Source: SHVO01 sp050246995 (GTDB lineage: Bacteria; Pseudomonadota; Alphaproteobacteria; Rhodospirillales; Rhodospirillaceae). From it: DNA of 64,000 nucleotides. Shown here one piece after another: positions 41,164 through 50,504 of this stretch. Location of the stretch: positions 69,518 to 133,517 of the forward strand of contig JBFWVA010000011.1 of assembly GCA_050246995.1 (NCBI GenBank), in the 5' to 3' direction. A program made the position numbers and the translations under genes. The notes below the pieces were generated by a model. It had not been told where the DNA came from. It saw only the letters and a program-made list of their open reading frames with translations, and made no database searches. Numbering within the stretch: position 1 is the stretch's first letter; every line of letters begins with the position of its first letter.

Positions 41164-43552
41164 AGACATACGCGCCGCCGTCGAAAGGGCGGGGCGGCAG
41201 ATCCCGCCGTCATGGCCCTTGGCCGCGGCGGTCGCCGTCAACCCATTTCTCGGACAATGCCGCGAGAGCCTTGCCGGGGTCGGGGCCCGCCTCGGCCGCA
41301 TCACCTCCGCCGCTGTGACCCTGCCGCGCCGCTGGTATCGCGAGAAGATCGCCGCCGGTGCGATCACAGACGCCGACCTCGAGGCGGCGCTTTCGCACGC
41401 GCCTTCTGACCTTCGCCCCGCCGATATCGGCGCCCTCAAAAAGGCTCTGGCCGAGGACGAGCCCCCCGCGCAGCCGCTTCCCACCGTCGCCGATCTTGCG
41501 GCGCAGGTTTCAGGCGTGGACTGGCCGGGCATTGTGGCCGAGCGTATCAGTGCCTGGGCGGGAAGTTATTTCGATGAAGGCCAGGCGATGTGGTCCGGGG
41601 CGAAAGGTCCGTCCGCCTTTGCCGCGTGGGGCGCTTACGCGTCTCACGATCTCTCGCCCGAGATTTTGGGGCTGCGAGGGTTCGCCAATCATGTTGAAGC
41701 GACGGCGGCGGTGACTCTCGATGCGATAACGCAAGGCGCAGGCCGGCTGGGTCTGACCGAAAACGCGATGGACAGCTACTTCCATCAGCTTCTCCTGACT
41801 TTAGGGGGCTGGTCGCAATTTGCGCGCTACAAACTCTGGCAAGCCGAGTTGAAGGGTGGCGAGGATACGACCCTCGCGGACCTCCTCGCCGTGCGCCTCG
41901 TTTGGGAGGTTGCCCTTTTCGAACGTTATCGCGGTCAGATCGCCGCGCGGTGGCAGGCGACGGTCGCGGCCCATGCCGACCCACTCGCGCCAACTCCGGC
42001 GTTGATCGTCAATATCATTCTGCAGGACGCCCTGGAGCGCGCGTCCCAGCGTGCGCTGGCGCTCACGTTGTCCCAGCCGGCCGCACGCAAACCGCAAACA
42101 CGCGCGAAACTGCAGGCGGCCTTCTGTATTGACGTGCGTTCGGAAGTCTTCCGGCGCGCGCTTGAGTCTCTCAGCCCCGAGATCCAGACCCTCGGATTTG
42201 CGGGCTTCTTCGGCATGCCGGTCGCGCACCGGAGATTTGCATCGGATACCGAGGAGTTGCGGCTCCCGGTGCTCCTGAACCCGGCGCAGCTGACATGCGC
42301 GGGGGGCGACGGTCTCGCGCCGCTCGACCGCGCCACGCGCTTCAAGCGCCGCGCTAAACGCGCTTGGGGCCGCTTCAAGCTTGCCGCGGTGTCGTCCTTC
42401 GCTTTCGTGGAAGCCGCGGGGCCGCTCTACGCCGCGAAATTGCTCGTTGACGGACTGGCCCTCAGGGACAACACGCCCGCCAACGATCCCGCGCCGCGTC
42501 ATAATGTGGCTTTGGATCGCGCGGCACGGTCCAAGACCGCCGCGAGCATCTTGCGGGCGATGTCGTTCACCGAAGGCTTTGGCCGGCTTGTTCTGCTGGC
42601 CGGGCACGGCGCGCATGTCGTCAATAACCCTCATGCGAGCGCGCTGCAGTGCGGGGCCTGCGGCGGGTACAAGGGCGACGTCAATGCCCGGATGCTCGCG
42701 GCTCTCCTGAACGATCCCGAAACGCGGCAGGATCTCGCCGGCCTCGGAATCGCGATCCCGAAGGACACGCTCTTTCTCGCCGCGCTCCACGACACCACCA
42801 CGGATCGCGTCACGCTGTATCTCGAAGATCAGGAGACTTCGACTCACGCCGCCGACATCGCACAAGCCGTCGGATGGCTGGACTCCGCGGGCGATCTGGC
42901 GCGGCAGGAGCGGGCGCTGCGTCTGCCGCGCGCCGGCTGCGCTGATCTCCAGCGGCGCGGCCGTGATTGGGCCCAGACCCGCCCCGAGTGGGCCTTGGCG
43001 GGTTGCAGCGCCTTTATCGCGGCGCCGCGCGCCAGAACCGCGGGCAAATCCCTCGAAGGACGCGCATTTCTACATGACTATGAGTGGCGGCAGGACCCCG
43101 GTTTCGGCACGCTCACCCTGATCCTGACGGCGCCGGTCGTGGTCGCGAGTTGGATAAGCCTTCAATACTATGGATCGGCCGTCGCGCCGCAGCTCTTCGG
43201 CGCGGGCAACAAACTGCTGCACAACGTTGTCGGCGGCCTTGGGGTTTTTGAAGGCAACGGCGGCCCCTTGCGCGCCGGACTGCCCTGGCAATCCGTTCAC
43301 GACGGCGCCCGCTACGTCCATGAACCGCTACGTTTGTCGGTATGCGTCGAAGCGCCGCGCGAAGCCATCTCCGATGTCCTCAATCAGCACCCCGATGTCC
43401 GCGCGCTTTTCGACAATGGATGGCTCCACTTATTTGCGCTCGACGATCAGGGCCAAATGGCGTGGCGTTATCGCAGCGGCGGCGGTTGGTGCACGGTCAG
43501 CCTTTCCAGGGCGGCAGTTCCCATAAGGCCATTGAACTCAACCGAACTTTAG
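41144..43552 (+). CDS. dabA: DabA: DUF2309 zinc subunit of the DAB inorganic-carbon transporter
   Basis: An 802-residue DUF2309 protein with no typical membrane segments except near 660 (LTLILTAPVVVASWISLQYY). Zinc-site residues fit those reported for DabA: C328 and D330 in FCIDVRSE, H488 in AGHGAHVVNNP, and C503 in LQCGACGGYKG; the 15-residue His-Cys spacing is preserved. DabA is thought to act as a carbonic-anhydrase-like enzyme coupled to proton flow through DabB, trapping CO2 as bicarbonate. It overlaps dabB by 20 bases. A frameshifted copy of its 3' part exists at 53121-53260. Confidence 0.94.
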   Translation: MFANVAEDIRAAVERAGRQIPPSWPLAAAVAVNPFLGQCRESLAGVGARLGRITSAAVTLPRRWYREKIAAGAITDADLEAALSHAPSDLRPADIGALKKALAEDEPPAQPLPTVADLAAQVSGVDWPGIVAERISAWAGSYFDEGQAMWSGAKGPSAFAAWGAYASHDLSPEILGLRGFANHVEATAAVTLDAITQGAGRLGLTENAMDSYFHQLLLTLGGWSQFARYKLWQAELKGGEDTTLADLLAVRLVWEVALFERYRGQIAARWQATVAAHADPLAPTPALIVNIILQDALERASQRALALTLSQPAARKPQTRAKLQAAFCIDVRSEVFRRALESLSPEIQTLGFAGFFGMPVAHRRFASDTEELRLPVLLNPAQLTCAGGDGLAPLDRATRFKRRAKRAWGRFKLAAVSSFAFVEAAGPLYAAKLLVDGLALRDNTPANDPAPRHNVALDRAARSKTAASILRAMSFTEGFGRLVLLAGHGAHVVNNPHASALQCGACGGYKGDVNARMLAALLNDPETRQDLAGLGIAIPKDTLFLAALHDTTTDRVTLYLEDQETSTHAADIAQAVGWLDSAGDLARQERALRLPRAGCADLQRRGRDWAQTRPEWALAGCSAFIAAPRARTAGKSLEGRAFLHDYEWRQDPGFGTLTLILTAPVVVASWISLQYYGSAVAPQLFGAGNKLLHNVVGGLGVFEGNGGPLRAGLPWQSVHDGARYVHEPLRLSVCVEAPREAISDVLNQHPDVRALFDNGWLHLFALDDQGQMAWRYRSGGGWCTVSLSRAAVPIRPLNSTEL

Positions 43553-43604
43553 TCCGGGCCCATGTCCGCGTGTGCGCTCTGATTCGCGCGATAGCCGTCT
43601 GCGC

Positions 43605-44273
43605 TTAAGCGTTGCCTTTGCCGCGTTTTTTAGCAATCTGCGCAAGCAGGTCCTTGATCTCGCCGCGCCGGCCGGCATCGGCGTCTTCGCGTCCCGGACG
43701 GTCGGGCGCCGCCAACGCGCGGCTCAAGACCTCATCGGCCTTCTGATATTCGCCCTGGCGGAACAGGAAATCGCCGTAGAAGAAATTGGCGTCGATACCG
43801 GCTGGATTGATGTCGAGGGCGCTTTCCAGATACTTGCGCGCCGTCTTGTTGTTGCCGAAACCGAGCGGGAAGCCTGGAACCTGGTAGTAGAGCGAGCCCA
43901 GGCTTGTCTTGGCCGAACCGTCGAGGGCCTTCGGATCGATCTTCTCGGCTTCCTCGAGCAGCGCGCGCGCCTCCTTCACGAGCCCGAGACCTTCGAGGCC
44001 GCCCGTGAGGCCCGCGGCGCTGCTGACGATGATGCCATCCCAGATCAAGGGCTCGGGCGCGCCGGGATAGCGCTGCGCCACCACCTTCGCCTTGTCGGCA
44101 AGCGCCAGCATCGCGGACTGCTGCTGCTTCTCGTCGCCGACGGCATATTTGATGCGCGCCCATTCGTGCTGCAGCTCCGCGACGTCGTTCATGATCGCTC
44201 CCTGATCGAGCGCGAGCGCGGGCAACGCGAAGGCCAAGGTAACCGATGCCAGGATGACTGAGCGCAGTGTCAT
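43605..44273 (-). CDS. TatT-like periplasmic TPR protein
   Basis: A 222-residue exported protein with a signal peptide (VILASVTLAFALPALA) and helical repeats. EPLIWDGIIVSSAAGLTGGLEGLGLVKEARALLEEAEKID and SAKTSLGSLYYQVPGFPLGFGNNKTARKYLESALDINP resemble the TatT component of TRAP-associated proteins. It is the last gene of a four-gene operon. The ATG at 44273 has GGAG upstream; a TTG at 44285 is not needed. The role is probably scaffolding or ligand binding in the periplasm. Confidence 0.8.
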   Translation of the reverse strand: MTLRSVILASVTLAFALPALALDQGAIMNDVAELQHEWARIKYAVGDEKQQQSAMLALADKAKVVAQRYPGAPEPLIWDGIIVSSAAGLTGGLEGLGLVKEARALLEEAEKIDPKALDGSAKTSLGSLYYQVPGFPLGFGNNKTARKYLESALDINPAGIDANFFYGDFLFRQGEYQKADEVLSRALAAPDRPGREDADAGRRGEIKDLLAQIAKKRGKGNA

Positions 44274-44297
44274 GTCGTTCTCCAAAATAGGGGCGAA

Positions 44298-45068
44298 TTA
44301 GGTGGCGAGGATCTTGCGCGCGGTGCGGGCGGAGCCGGACAGCGCGGCGTCGACGAGGCGCGGAAGCAGAGAATTGACGCGCACGAACAGGGATTCCGGG
44401 AAGCCGATGTAGACGTCCTTGCGCCGGCCGACGATGGCCGCAACAATCTTGGCTGCGACGTATTCTGGAGAGTCCATGTTCATGCGGCTCGCGGCCGCGA
44501 ACGCCAATACCTGCGACGAGTTGAGCGGCGTTTTCACCGCCCGCGGCGCGATATAGGTAACGCCGATGCCGGTGCCATCGAGTTCACGGCGTAGGGCCTC
44601 GGAAAAGCCGCGTAAGCCCGCCTTCGTGCTCGAGTAGGTCACAAAATGCGCGAAAGCGATGGAGCCGAAGATGGAGCCGATGTTGACGATCCGGCCCGAG
44701 GCGCGCCGGCGCATGCCGGGAAGGACGCTGTGGGTGAGCATCATCGGCGCCAACAGATTGACGTTGAGGGTGGCTTCGATCTGCGCGGGCGTTTGGTGGT
44801 CGTAGACGCCGAAAAACTGGATGCCGGCGAGATTGACAAGAATTTCGCAAGGCCGAAGCGCGAGTTGCGCGCCGACCGCCGCAATCCCCGCCGCGGTGGA
44901 AAGGTCGCCTTCCGTAAAGTCCGCCGTCGGGCGCGGCGGCGGCTGACGGTCGACGATGGTGACGTGGGCGCCGCGATCGACCAGGAGCGCGGTGACCAGT
45001 TGACCGATGCCGCCGGAGCCGCCCGTCAGCACTACGTGTTTTCCGTCAAGGCGCGATTCAGGCTGCAT
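44298..45068 (-). CDS. Short-chain dehydrogenase/reductase
   Basis: A 256-residue SDR. The cofactor loop is TGGSGGIG, the adenine-pocket Asp lies in VTIVDRQPPP, and the active site has NLAG, Ser in IGSIFGS and the YSSTKAG Tyr-Lys pair. It overlaps the adenylation-protein gene by 11 bases and precedes the TatT-like gene by 24 bases. It likely reduces or oxidises the product of the neighbouring AMP-ligase/haem-oxygenase-like protein, though that is inference. Confidence 0.9.
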   Translation of the reverse strand: MQPESRLDGKHVVLTGGSGGIGQLVTALLVDRGAHVTIVDRQPPPRPTADFTEGDLSTAAGIAAVGAQLALRPCEILVNLAGIQFFGVYDHQTPAQIEATLNVNLLAPMMLTHSVLPGMRRRASGRIVNIGSIFGSIAFAHFVTYSSTKAGLRGFSEALRRELDGTGIGVTYIAPRAVKTPLNSSQVLAFAAASRMNMDSPEYVAAKIVAAIVGRRKDVYIGFPESLFVRVNSLLPRLVDAALSGSARTARKILAT

Positions 45069-47196
45069 GGACTTCCTCCGGACGATGGGGAATGGCTGCG
45101 AACATATCGGCGAACAGCACGAACATGCGTTTGGCGAGCGTGACGATATCGGCTTGATCGCGCGGATCGTCGATCCGGTCCATCAACGACTGCAGGCCGG
45201 CGATATGATCGAGATCGAGAGCGCCGTGCGACATCAGGTAGCTGAAGCACGCCGGCGGCAGGCCGAGCGATGTGGCAACCGCCGTCGCACCCTGCGTGGC
45301 CATCTGCGTGCTCGTGCCCTCGAGCACGAACACCATACCGAGGAGACCGACCGGATTGACCTGTTCAATGAAGCGGTACGCCTCCTCGACCATGCGCCGG
45401 GTGGCCGGATGGGGCGCGGACGCGGCGACCGCGTCTGGATCGCCGCCGGCATTGCGGATGTCGTTGAGGATCCAGTCGTCGTGGCCTCGCTCGTCCGCGA
45501 TATAATCGTCGAAGGCCGCGCGCAACCAAGCCTGGCGTTCGCTAAGCCGCGCGCGCGCGGCCTCGAACAACGGCACAGTGTGGCGGACGTGATGATAGGC
45601 CTGAGTAAGATAGGCGATGTAGGTGTCGCGCGAAATCCGCCCGGCGAGCCCGTCCTTGATTTGGCGCACGCCGTGGAGCTTCTGCCGCTCGGCGGTGGTC
45701 TCGGCGGCGACGCGGTCGAAGAGGCGCACTGCCGCTCCCGGCGTTTGAAGCGTGCGCGCCATGAGGTCGGCGTAGCCCGCATGAATTTCTGCGCGCCGCA
45801 GGCGGCCGTTGGCGGTGAGCATGCCGCTTCTGATCGAGAACGGCATCACGCGCGCCCAATGGCCGACGCGGGCATAAGCGGGCAGGCGGGCGTTCACCGC
45901 TGCGACGGCCTGGCCGAGATCGGCTTCGGTGACTTTCGCGGACGCGGGAACCAGCAGCGCGCCGAGGTCGCTGTTGCCGTGGCCGAAGATGAACGCTTGG
46001 GCGATCGCGGCGGTCGAAGTCAATTCGCTTTCGATCCATTCCGGCGAGATGTTGCGTCCGTAAGCGGTGACGATGAGGTTGTCCTTGCGGCCTTCGATCA
46101 CCAGGCGGCCGTCGGGCCCGAGCGCGCCGATATCGCCTGTGGCGTAGCGATTCGCGAACGGCGGCCGGCCGACGTAACCGAGGCCGGCGATGTTCTCGAT
46201 GACGATCTCGCCGTCGGCGGCGATCGTCATGTTGACGTGAGGAAGCACACGGCCGACGGTGCCGAGCCGGTTGTCGCCGGGCGTATTGAGGCTGACGACC
46301 GAGGCCGCTTCGCTGAGGCCGTATCCCTGGACGACGGGAAGGCCAAGCTGCGCCGCGCGTTCGAGGACGTCGTCCGAGACCCGCGCGCCGCCGACGGCCA
46401 TAAGCTTCAGATCCGGCAGCCGGAGGCCGGAGTGTTCCATCGCCGCCACGAGGCCGCGGAGAAGTTCCGGCACCAGGATCGTGCTTGCGGCCTTCGTCTG
46501 CGCGAGACAGAGCGCAAGCTTGGTCCAGTCCGGCGCGAATAGATTTTGCAGGCCGGTCCGCGCGGCGCCGAGAACCCTGTAATGCCCGCCGGCGCACAGG
46601 GTCGCGTAGAGGCCCGCGACATTCTCGAGCAACACGCCGAGCGGCAATAGCGGTACATGGCTCTCGGCGTAGGACTCGCCCAGAACCGAAACGAGGGATA
46701 GCGCGACATTTTCAATGTCACGCTGGGCAAGACACAGCCCTTTCGGCGCGCCCGTGCTGCCGGACGTGTATGTGATCTTGGCCGTACGGGAATGCAGCGT
46801 GACGTGCGCCGCCGCTACGCGTTCCAGATGAACGCCGGCAAGCGAGGGCGCTTCGAGCGGAACGGCGAGGGGGGAGGGCCGATCCGTGAGAAGGCTGGCC
46901 GCGCCGCAGTCGGCCATCGCTTGCCGGCACTGTGCGGCGGTGAAAAATGAAGGAAGTGGAAGCGAAACGCGTCCGAGCTTGACGAGCGCGAGGTCGATGA
47001 CGACCCATTGGACGCCATTGTCCATGAGGACGGCGACGGGGCCGGAAGCGGGCAGGCAGCGATGCAACGCGCGCGCCGTATCGTCGATCGCGGTTTCGAG
47101 GTCGCCGTAGGCCAGCGTGGCCGATGCGCCGCTGACGGCGTGCGCCTCCGGTTTGGCTTGAGCGTAGAAGGCGATCGCCGAGAGAACCTGACTCAT
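45058..47196 (-). CDS. AMP-forming ligase fused to a haem-oxygenase-like (diiron oxidase-type) domain
   Basis: A 712-residue two-domain protein. Residues about 1-460 are an ANL-superfamily adenylation domain with YTSGSTGAPKGLCL (P-loop), QGYGLSEAASVVSLN, YATGDIGALGPDG and GRKDNLIVTAYGRNISPEWIE. Residues about 490-700 form a helical domain like haem-oxygenase/PqqC/TenA folds. Candidate metal-ligand motifs in it are DDYIADERGHDDWI, FIEQVNPVGLLGMVFVLEGTS and HGALDLDHI. Such domains in UndA or SznF bind iron and oxidise acids or amines. The natural substrate may be an activated fatty or amino acid. It overlaps the upstream gene by four bases. Confidence 0.87.
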   Translation of the reverse strand: MSQVLSAIAFYAQAKPEAHAVSGASATLAYGDLETAIDDTARALHRCLPASGPVAVLMDNGVQWVVIDLALVKLGRVSLPLPSFFTAAQCRQAMADCGAASLLTDRPSPLAVPLEAPSLAGVHLERVAAAHVTLHSRTAKITYTSGSTGAPKGLCLAQRDIENVALSLVSVLGESYAESHVPLLPLGVLLENVAGLYATLCAGGHYRVLGAARTGLQNLFAPDWTKLALCLAQTKAASTILVPELLRGLVAAMEHSGLRLPDLKLMAVGGARVSDDVLERAAQLGLPVVQGYGLSEAASVVSLNTPGDNRLGTVGRVLPHVNMTIAADGEIVIENIAGLGYVGRPPFANRYATGDIGALGPDGRLVIEGRKDNLIVTAYGRNISPEWIESELTSTAAIAQAFIFGHGNSDLGALLVPASAKVTEADLGQAVAAVNARLPAYARVGHWARVMPFSIRSGMLTANGRLRRAEIHAGYADLMARTLQTPGAAVRLFDRVAAETTAERQKLHGVRQIKDGLAGRISRDTYIAYLTQAYHHVRHTVPLFEAARARLSERQAWLRAAFDDYIADERGHDDWILNDIRNAGGDPDAVAASAPHPATRRMVEEAYRFIEQVNPVGLLGMVFVLEGTSTQMATQGATAVATSLGLPPACFSYLMSHGALDLDHIAGLQSLMDRIDDPRDQADIVTLAKRMFVLFADMFAAIPHRPEEVHAA

Positions 47197-47909
47197 GAGG
47201 CGCTCCGATAGTGCAGGCGCGGAAAAAGGCGGCCGAACTCCGGGTTGCGGTCGGCGGGAACGAACCTTTCCAGGGTCTCAAAGCAGTCGGAGATCGTGCC
47301 CGCGATGACGCGTGGATCGGTCTCGTAGTAGCTGCCCCAAGACGCAGCGTTATCGGACAGCTTCTCAGCGCGCGCGGGCGCGAGATCGACGACGGCGAGC
47401 CCGAGCATGCCGAAGGTGCGGCGCAGGACGCCCGTGGCCGTCGCGCAGGCGATGGAAAATCCCCGCTGGCGCAGATACGCGGCAAGCACGATGAAGAGGA
47501 AAATCGAGGCGCCGCGGCCGTTCGAAGTCAGGCTGCCGATCTCAACGATGGCGCCGCGGTCAACGCCGGCCAGACCGTGCGCGACAAGCGCGGCCTCAAT
47601 GGGCGTATCGAGATACTGTTCGAGGAAGAGGGGTTCTTCGCCGGCGCTGCGAAAGCCGACCGCGGCGAGAATGGCCCCGGCGCCGTCGTGCACGCTCATC
47701 AAGGTGGGGTAGTGGCCGGCCAGGCGCGTGCCGTAAGCCTCGGCGTAGCGCTCCTCCATGAAGCGCTCGACCTTTAGACGCGCCGGCTGGAATTTGTGGG
47801 TGATCGATATAAGGGAAGGCTCGAGCTTGGTGAGCCGCCTGATCTGCGAAGAGTCGAGATAAAGGGGCGCGTCCGGCGCGCAATCGCTTTGCAACAGCAC
47901 TTTCAACAA
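47193..47909 (-). CDS. Thermostable-haemolysin family protein
   Basis: A 238-residue protein of the thermostable (delta-VPH-like) haemolysin family (Pfam T_hemolysin), which has an acyltransferase-like fold. EERYAEAYGTRLAGHYPTLMSVHDGAGAILAAVGFRSAGEEPLFLEQYLD, VEIGSLTSNGRGASIFLFIVLAAYL and GVLRRTFGMLGLAVVDLAPA are distinctive. No signal peptide is present. The start is TTG at 47909 with AGGAG upstream. It begins the operon and overlaps the ligase gene by four bases (ATGA). Rather than a toxin, a GNAT-like enzyme role fits the operon better. Confidence 0.82.
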   Translation of the reverse strand: MLKVLLQSDCAPDAPLYLDSSQIRRLTKLEPSLISITHKFQPARLKVERFMEERYAEAYGTRLAGHYPTLMSVHDGAGAILAAVGFRSAGEEPLFLEQYLDTPIEAALVAHGLAGVDRGAIVEIGSLTSNGRGASIFLFIVLAAYLRQRGFSIACATATGVLRRTFGMLGLAVVDLAPARAEKLSDNAASWGSYYETDPRVIAGTISDCFETLERFVPADRNPEFGRLFPRLHYRSAS

Positions 47910-48047
47910 GGGCAGGCTCCTGACTGGTAACGCTCGCGGCCCCCGAACCGGGCCGTGTCAGGTAGACGCCACCCCTGGAAAAACACCCTACCTGCGCGGT
48001 CGCTAAACCTCGAAAAGGCCTGGAATCGCGCGGAAAAGGCGCGCCGG

Positions 48048-50477
48048 TCAGTTTGACCAGGAGAATGTCAATCCGACGGTGCGCGGGCGCGGCGGGGTCA
48101 CCTGCCGCATGCGGGCAAAGCTGAACGCGTTGCCGAACGCGAATGTGTTGGCGCCCGTGTTGGCGAGATTGTCGACGTAAAGGAGCGCGCCAAAGCGGCC
48201 GCGCGTGAAGCGCAACCGGGCATCGGCAAGATGTGTGTTGCCCATTTCGAGATTGGCCGCCGCGCCAAAATTGAGATGCGAACGGCTGACGTAGGCGTAC
48301 GACACACCCGCTTCGGCGCCGACGCCGTCCGGCAGTGCGAAGGCGTATTGCAGGCTAGCGCCGGCCGAAAACCGAGGCGCCGAGGGCAGGTGGTCATTGT
48401 GCGCGGAGGACGACGCGGGCGCGAGCGTGGTGAGTTCGGGCGAGCTCCAGGTGAGATTGCCGGTGAGAGTCCACGGCTGCGACGGGTGCACGGTGGCCTC
48501 GACTTCAAGGCCGCGGATGTGCGCGGTGCCGACATTGGCGGTGTACGGAAGGCCGTTGGTGGCAATCTGATCGGTTTGGATGTTCCGCCACACCGCGGAG
48601 AAGGCGGCGGCGTTCACCGCGGCGGCGCCGTCCCACAGCGTTGCCTTACCGCCGATCTCGAAATTCCATAGCGTGTCGGACTTGAAATTGGTGACGGTTA
48701 GGCTGGCGTCTTCCTCGCCCTCATCGCCTGTCGGCGGGGCGCCGGCCGGCAAAGGCGCATCGACGTTTATGCCGCCCAGGCGATATCCTTCGGCGGCTTG
48801 GGCATATAGCAGCACGGCTTCGTCTAGATTGTGACTGACGACAACTTTCGGCGTGAAACCGGTACGCACGTTGCGCCCGATCGCGTTCGGCGCAAGTGGA
48901 CCATTACCTCCGCTCGCGCTCGCATCTGTGTCGAGCCCACCGCGAAACCAGCGCATGCCGACGGTGGCGGTGGTGGCCGGAGTGAATCGGTACGAAAATT
49001 CACCAAAGGCCGCTAACTCGTCGCCGTTATCGTAGCGGCGGCTGGTGTAGAGCTGGGCGCTGGTGGCAGGTAAATCGAGAGCTGTGAGCACGGAGTCCGT
49101 CAGCTGGTCGCGGTGAGAGGCGAAGACTCCCGCGAGCCAGTCGAAGCGTCCGGCTGTGTTTGAGATCACCCGACTCTCGTGAATCAAAGTGGTATGGCGC
49201 GCGCGCTCGCGATAGAGCGCGCTTTGCGATGGCGCGGCCGTGAACTGCGCCACGGCGGCCGAGGCGTCAAAAGTACTGGCGATGGACTGGCGCAGCCAGG
49301 CGGTCGAGGACTCGAAGCGAAAATTGTCGAAGCTGGCCGCCGCGCGCACATGCAGACGGCGAAAATCGTTGTCATGGGGCTCGCGGACGCGGATGTCACG
49401 CGTGTATCGGGCCATAGCGCCGTCGTAGTACTGGGTGTCGCGCGCGCCGATGCCTTGGAGCACCGCGCCCGCCTCGATGGACCAGCGATCCGATGGGACA
49501 ACGCCAAAGCTCGCCCGGATCCCATAGATGCCCGCGCCGTTGACGTTGCTACGCCCAAGAGCAGTGTCGTCGATGTAGCCGCCGTCGCGATGCGCGTAGC
49601 CCGTGAGGCGTACGGCGAGCCGGCCCTCGATGAGCGGAAGATTGGCGGTGGTCTCGACGCGCGTCGAAAGGGCGCCGCCGTTGGTGGCGGCGACACCGAC
49701 GGCGCCCTTGAACACGGTTCTGTCGATCTCGGGCGGGTTCGTGATGATCCGGATCAGGCCGCCGATGGCGCCGGCGCCGTAGAGTGTGCCTTCGGGCCCT
49801 CTCACGACTTCGATGCGCGCGATGTCAACGAGTTGAAGGTTCGGGTCGGGCGTGTTGAAGGTGATGCGCGTGTCGTCGAGATAAAGTCCAACGGCATTCT
49901 CGGTCTGGCCGGAGAACGCGCCGTCGGACATCCCGCGGATGAAGTATTTGTTGCGGCCGGGACCCTGATTGGTCGACGCGAGGCCCGCCACGAGCGACGT
50001 GATTCCCTCGAGGCCATGAAGCGCCGGCGCACGCTCGGTGACTTCCACGGCCGCGACTGAAAACGGCGTGCGCGCCAGGACTTCGCTGCGTTTGCGCGCC
50101 GTGACGACGATTTCCTCCGTGAGCCCGTCGCCCTCGATTTTGGCGGGGGCGGCGGCGGAGGGAGCGCTTACGACGACGAAACTGCGTTCGTCGATCTTGC
50201 GAAAGCCGAACCCGGTTCCCTCGAGCAGTGCGGCGAGGGCCTCTTCGGCCGTCGCCGTGCGCTGGAACGCGGACGTGCGCCGTGCGCCGATCTTCGCATC
50301 TCCGAGGCCGATCGAAACGTCGGCCTGGATCGCGAAGTCAATCAGGGCTTCGGAAAGCGGCTGGGCAGGGATGTCGAAACGCTTCGAGGCGGCCCACGCT
50401 TGCGGCGCCAGCGCGATGCTCATCGCGAGCGCGGCCGCAAACGGCGCGGCGCGGCCGAAATATCCCGTTGGTCTCAT
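48048..50477 (-). CDS. TonB-dependent receptor with N-terminal signalling (STN) domain
   Basis: An 809-residue outer-membrane receptor. After the signal peptide (APQAWAA), an STN domain (FDIPAQPLSEALIDFAIQAD, TAEEALAALLEGTGFGFRK) would contact FecR. A TonB-box region (EEIVVTARKR) precedes the plug (GISSLVAGL-type, NKYFIRGMSDGAFS, RIEVVRGPEGTLYGAGAIGG). A 22-strand barrel follows, ending TFSWSN. The STN domain, FecR and ECF sigma together make a FecA-like surface signalling set. The ligand may be a siderophore or another metal complex. Confidence 0.93.
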   Translation of the reverse strand: MRPTGYFGRAAPFAAALAMSIALAPQAWAASKRFDIPAQPLSEALIDFAIQADVSIGLGDAKIGARRTSAFQRTATAEEALAALLEGTGFGFRKIDERSFVVVSAPSAAAPAKIEGDGLTEEIVVTARKRSEVLARTPFSVAAVEVTERAPALHGLEGITSLVAGLASTNQGPGRNKYFIRGMSDGAFSGQTENAVGLYLDDTRITFNTPDPNLQLVDIARIEVVRGPEGTLYGAGAIGGLIRIITNPPEIDRTVFKGAVGVAATNGGALSTRVETTANLPLIEGRLAVRLTGYAHRDGGYIDDTALGRSNVNGAGIYGIRASFGVVPSDRWSIEAGAVLQGIGARDTQYYDGAMARYTRDIRVREPHDNDFRRLHVRAAASFDNFRFESSTAWLRQSIASTFDASAAVAQFTAAPSQSALYRERARHTTLIHESRVISNTAGRFDWLAGVFASHRDQLTDSVLTALDLPATSAQLYTSRRYDNGDELAAFGEFSYRFTPATTATVGMRWFRGGLDTDASASGGNGPLAPNAIGRNVRTGFTPKVVVSHNLDEAVLLYAQAAEGYRLGGINVDAPLPAGAPPTGDEGEEDASLTVTNFKSDTLWNFEIGGKATLWDGAAAVNAAAFSAVWRNIQTDQIATNGLPYTANVGTAHIRGLEVEATVHPSQPWTLTGNLTWSSPELTTLAPASSSAHNDHLPSAPRFSAGASLQYAFALPDGVGAEAGVSYAYVSRSHLNFGAAANLEMGNTHLADARLRFTRGRFGALLYVDNLANTGANTFAFGNAFSFARMRQVTPPRPRTVGLTFSWSN

Positions 50478-50504
50478 TTTTCCGATCGCCCGCCTGTGCC
50501 AGCG

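Noticed and set aside
45007..46542. 511-codon open frame on the plus strand
   Set aside because: It runs antisense to the ligase fusion and SDR genes, whose motifs are clear; its product looks like reversed codon usage.
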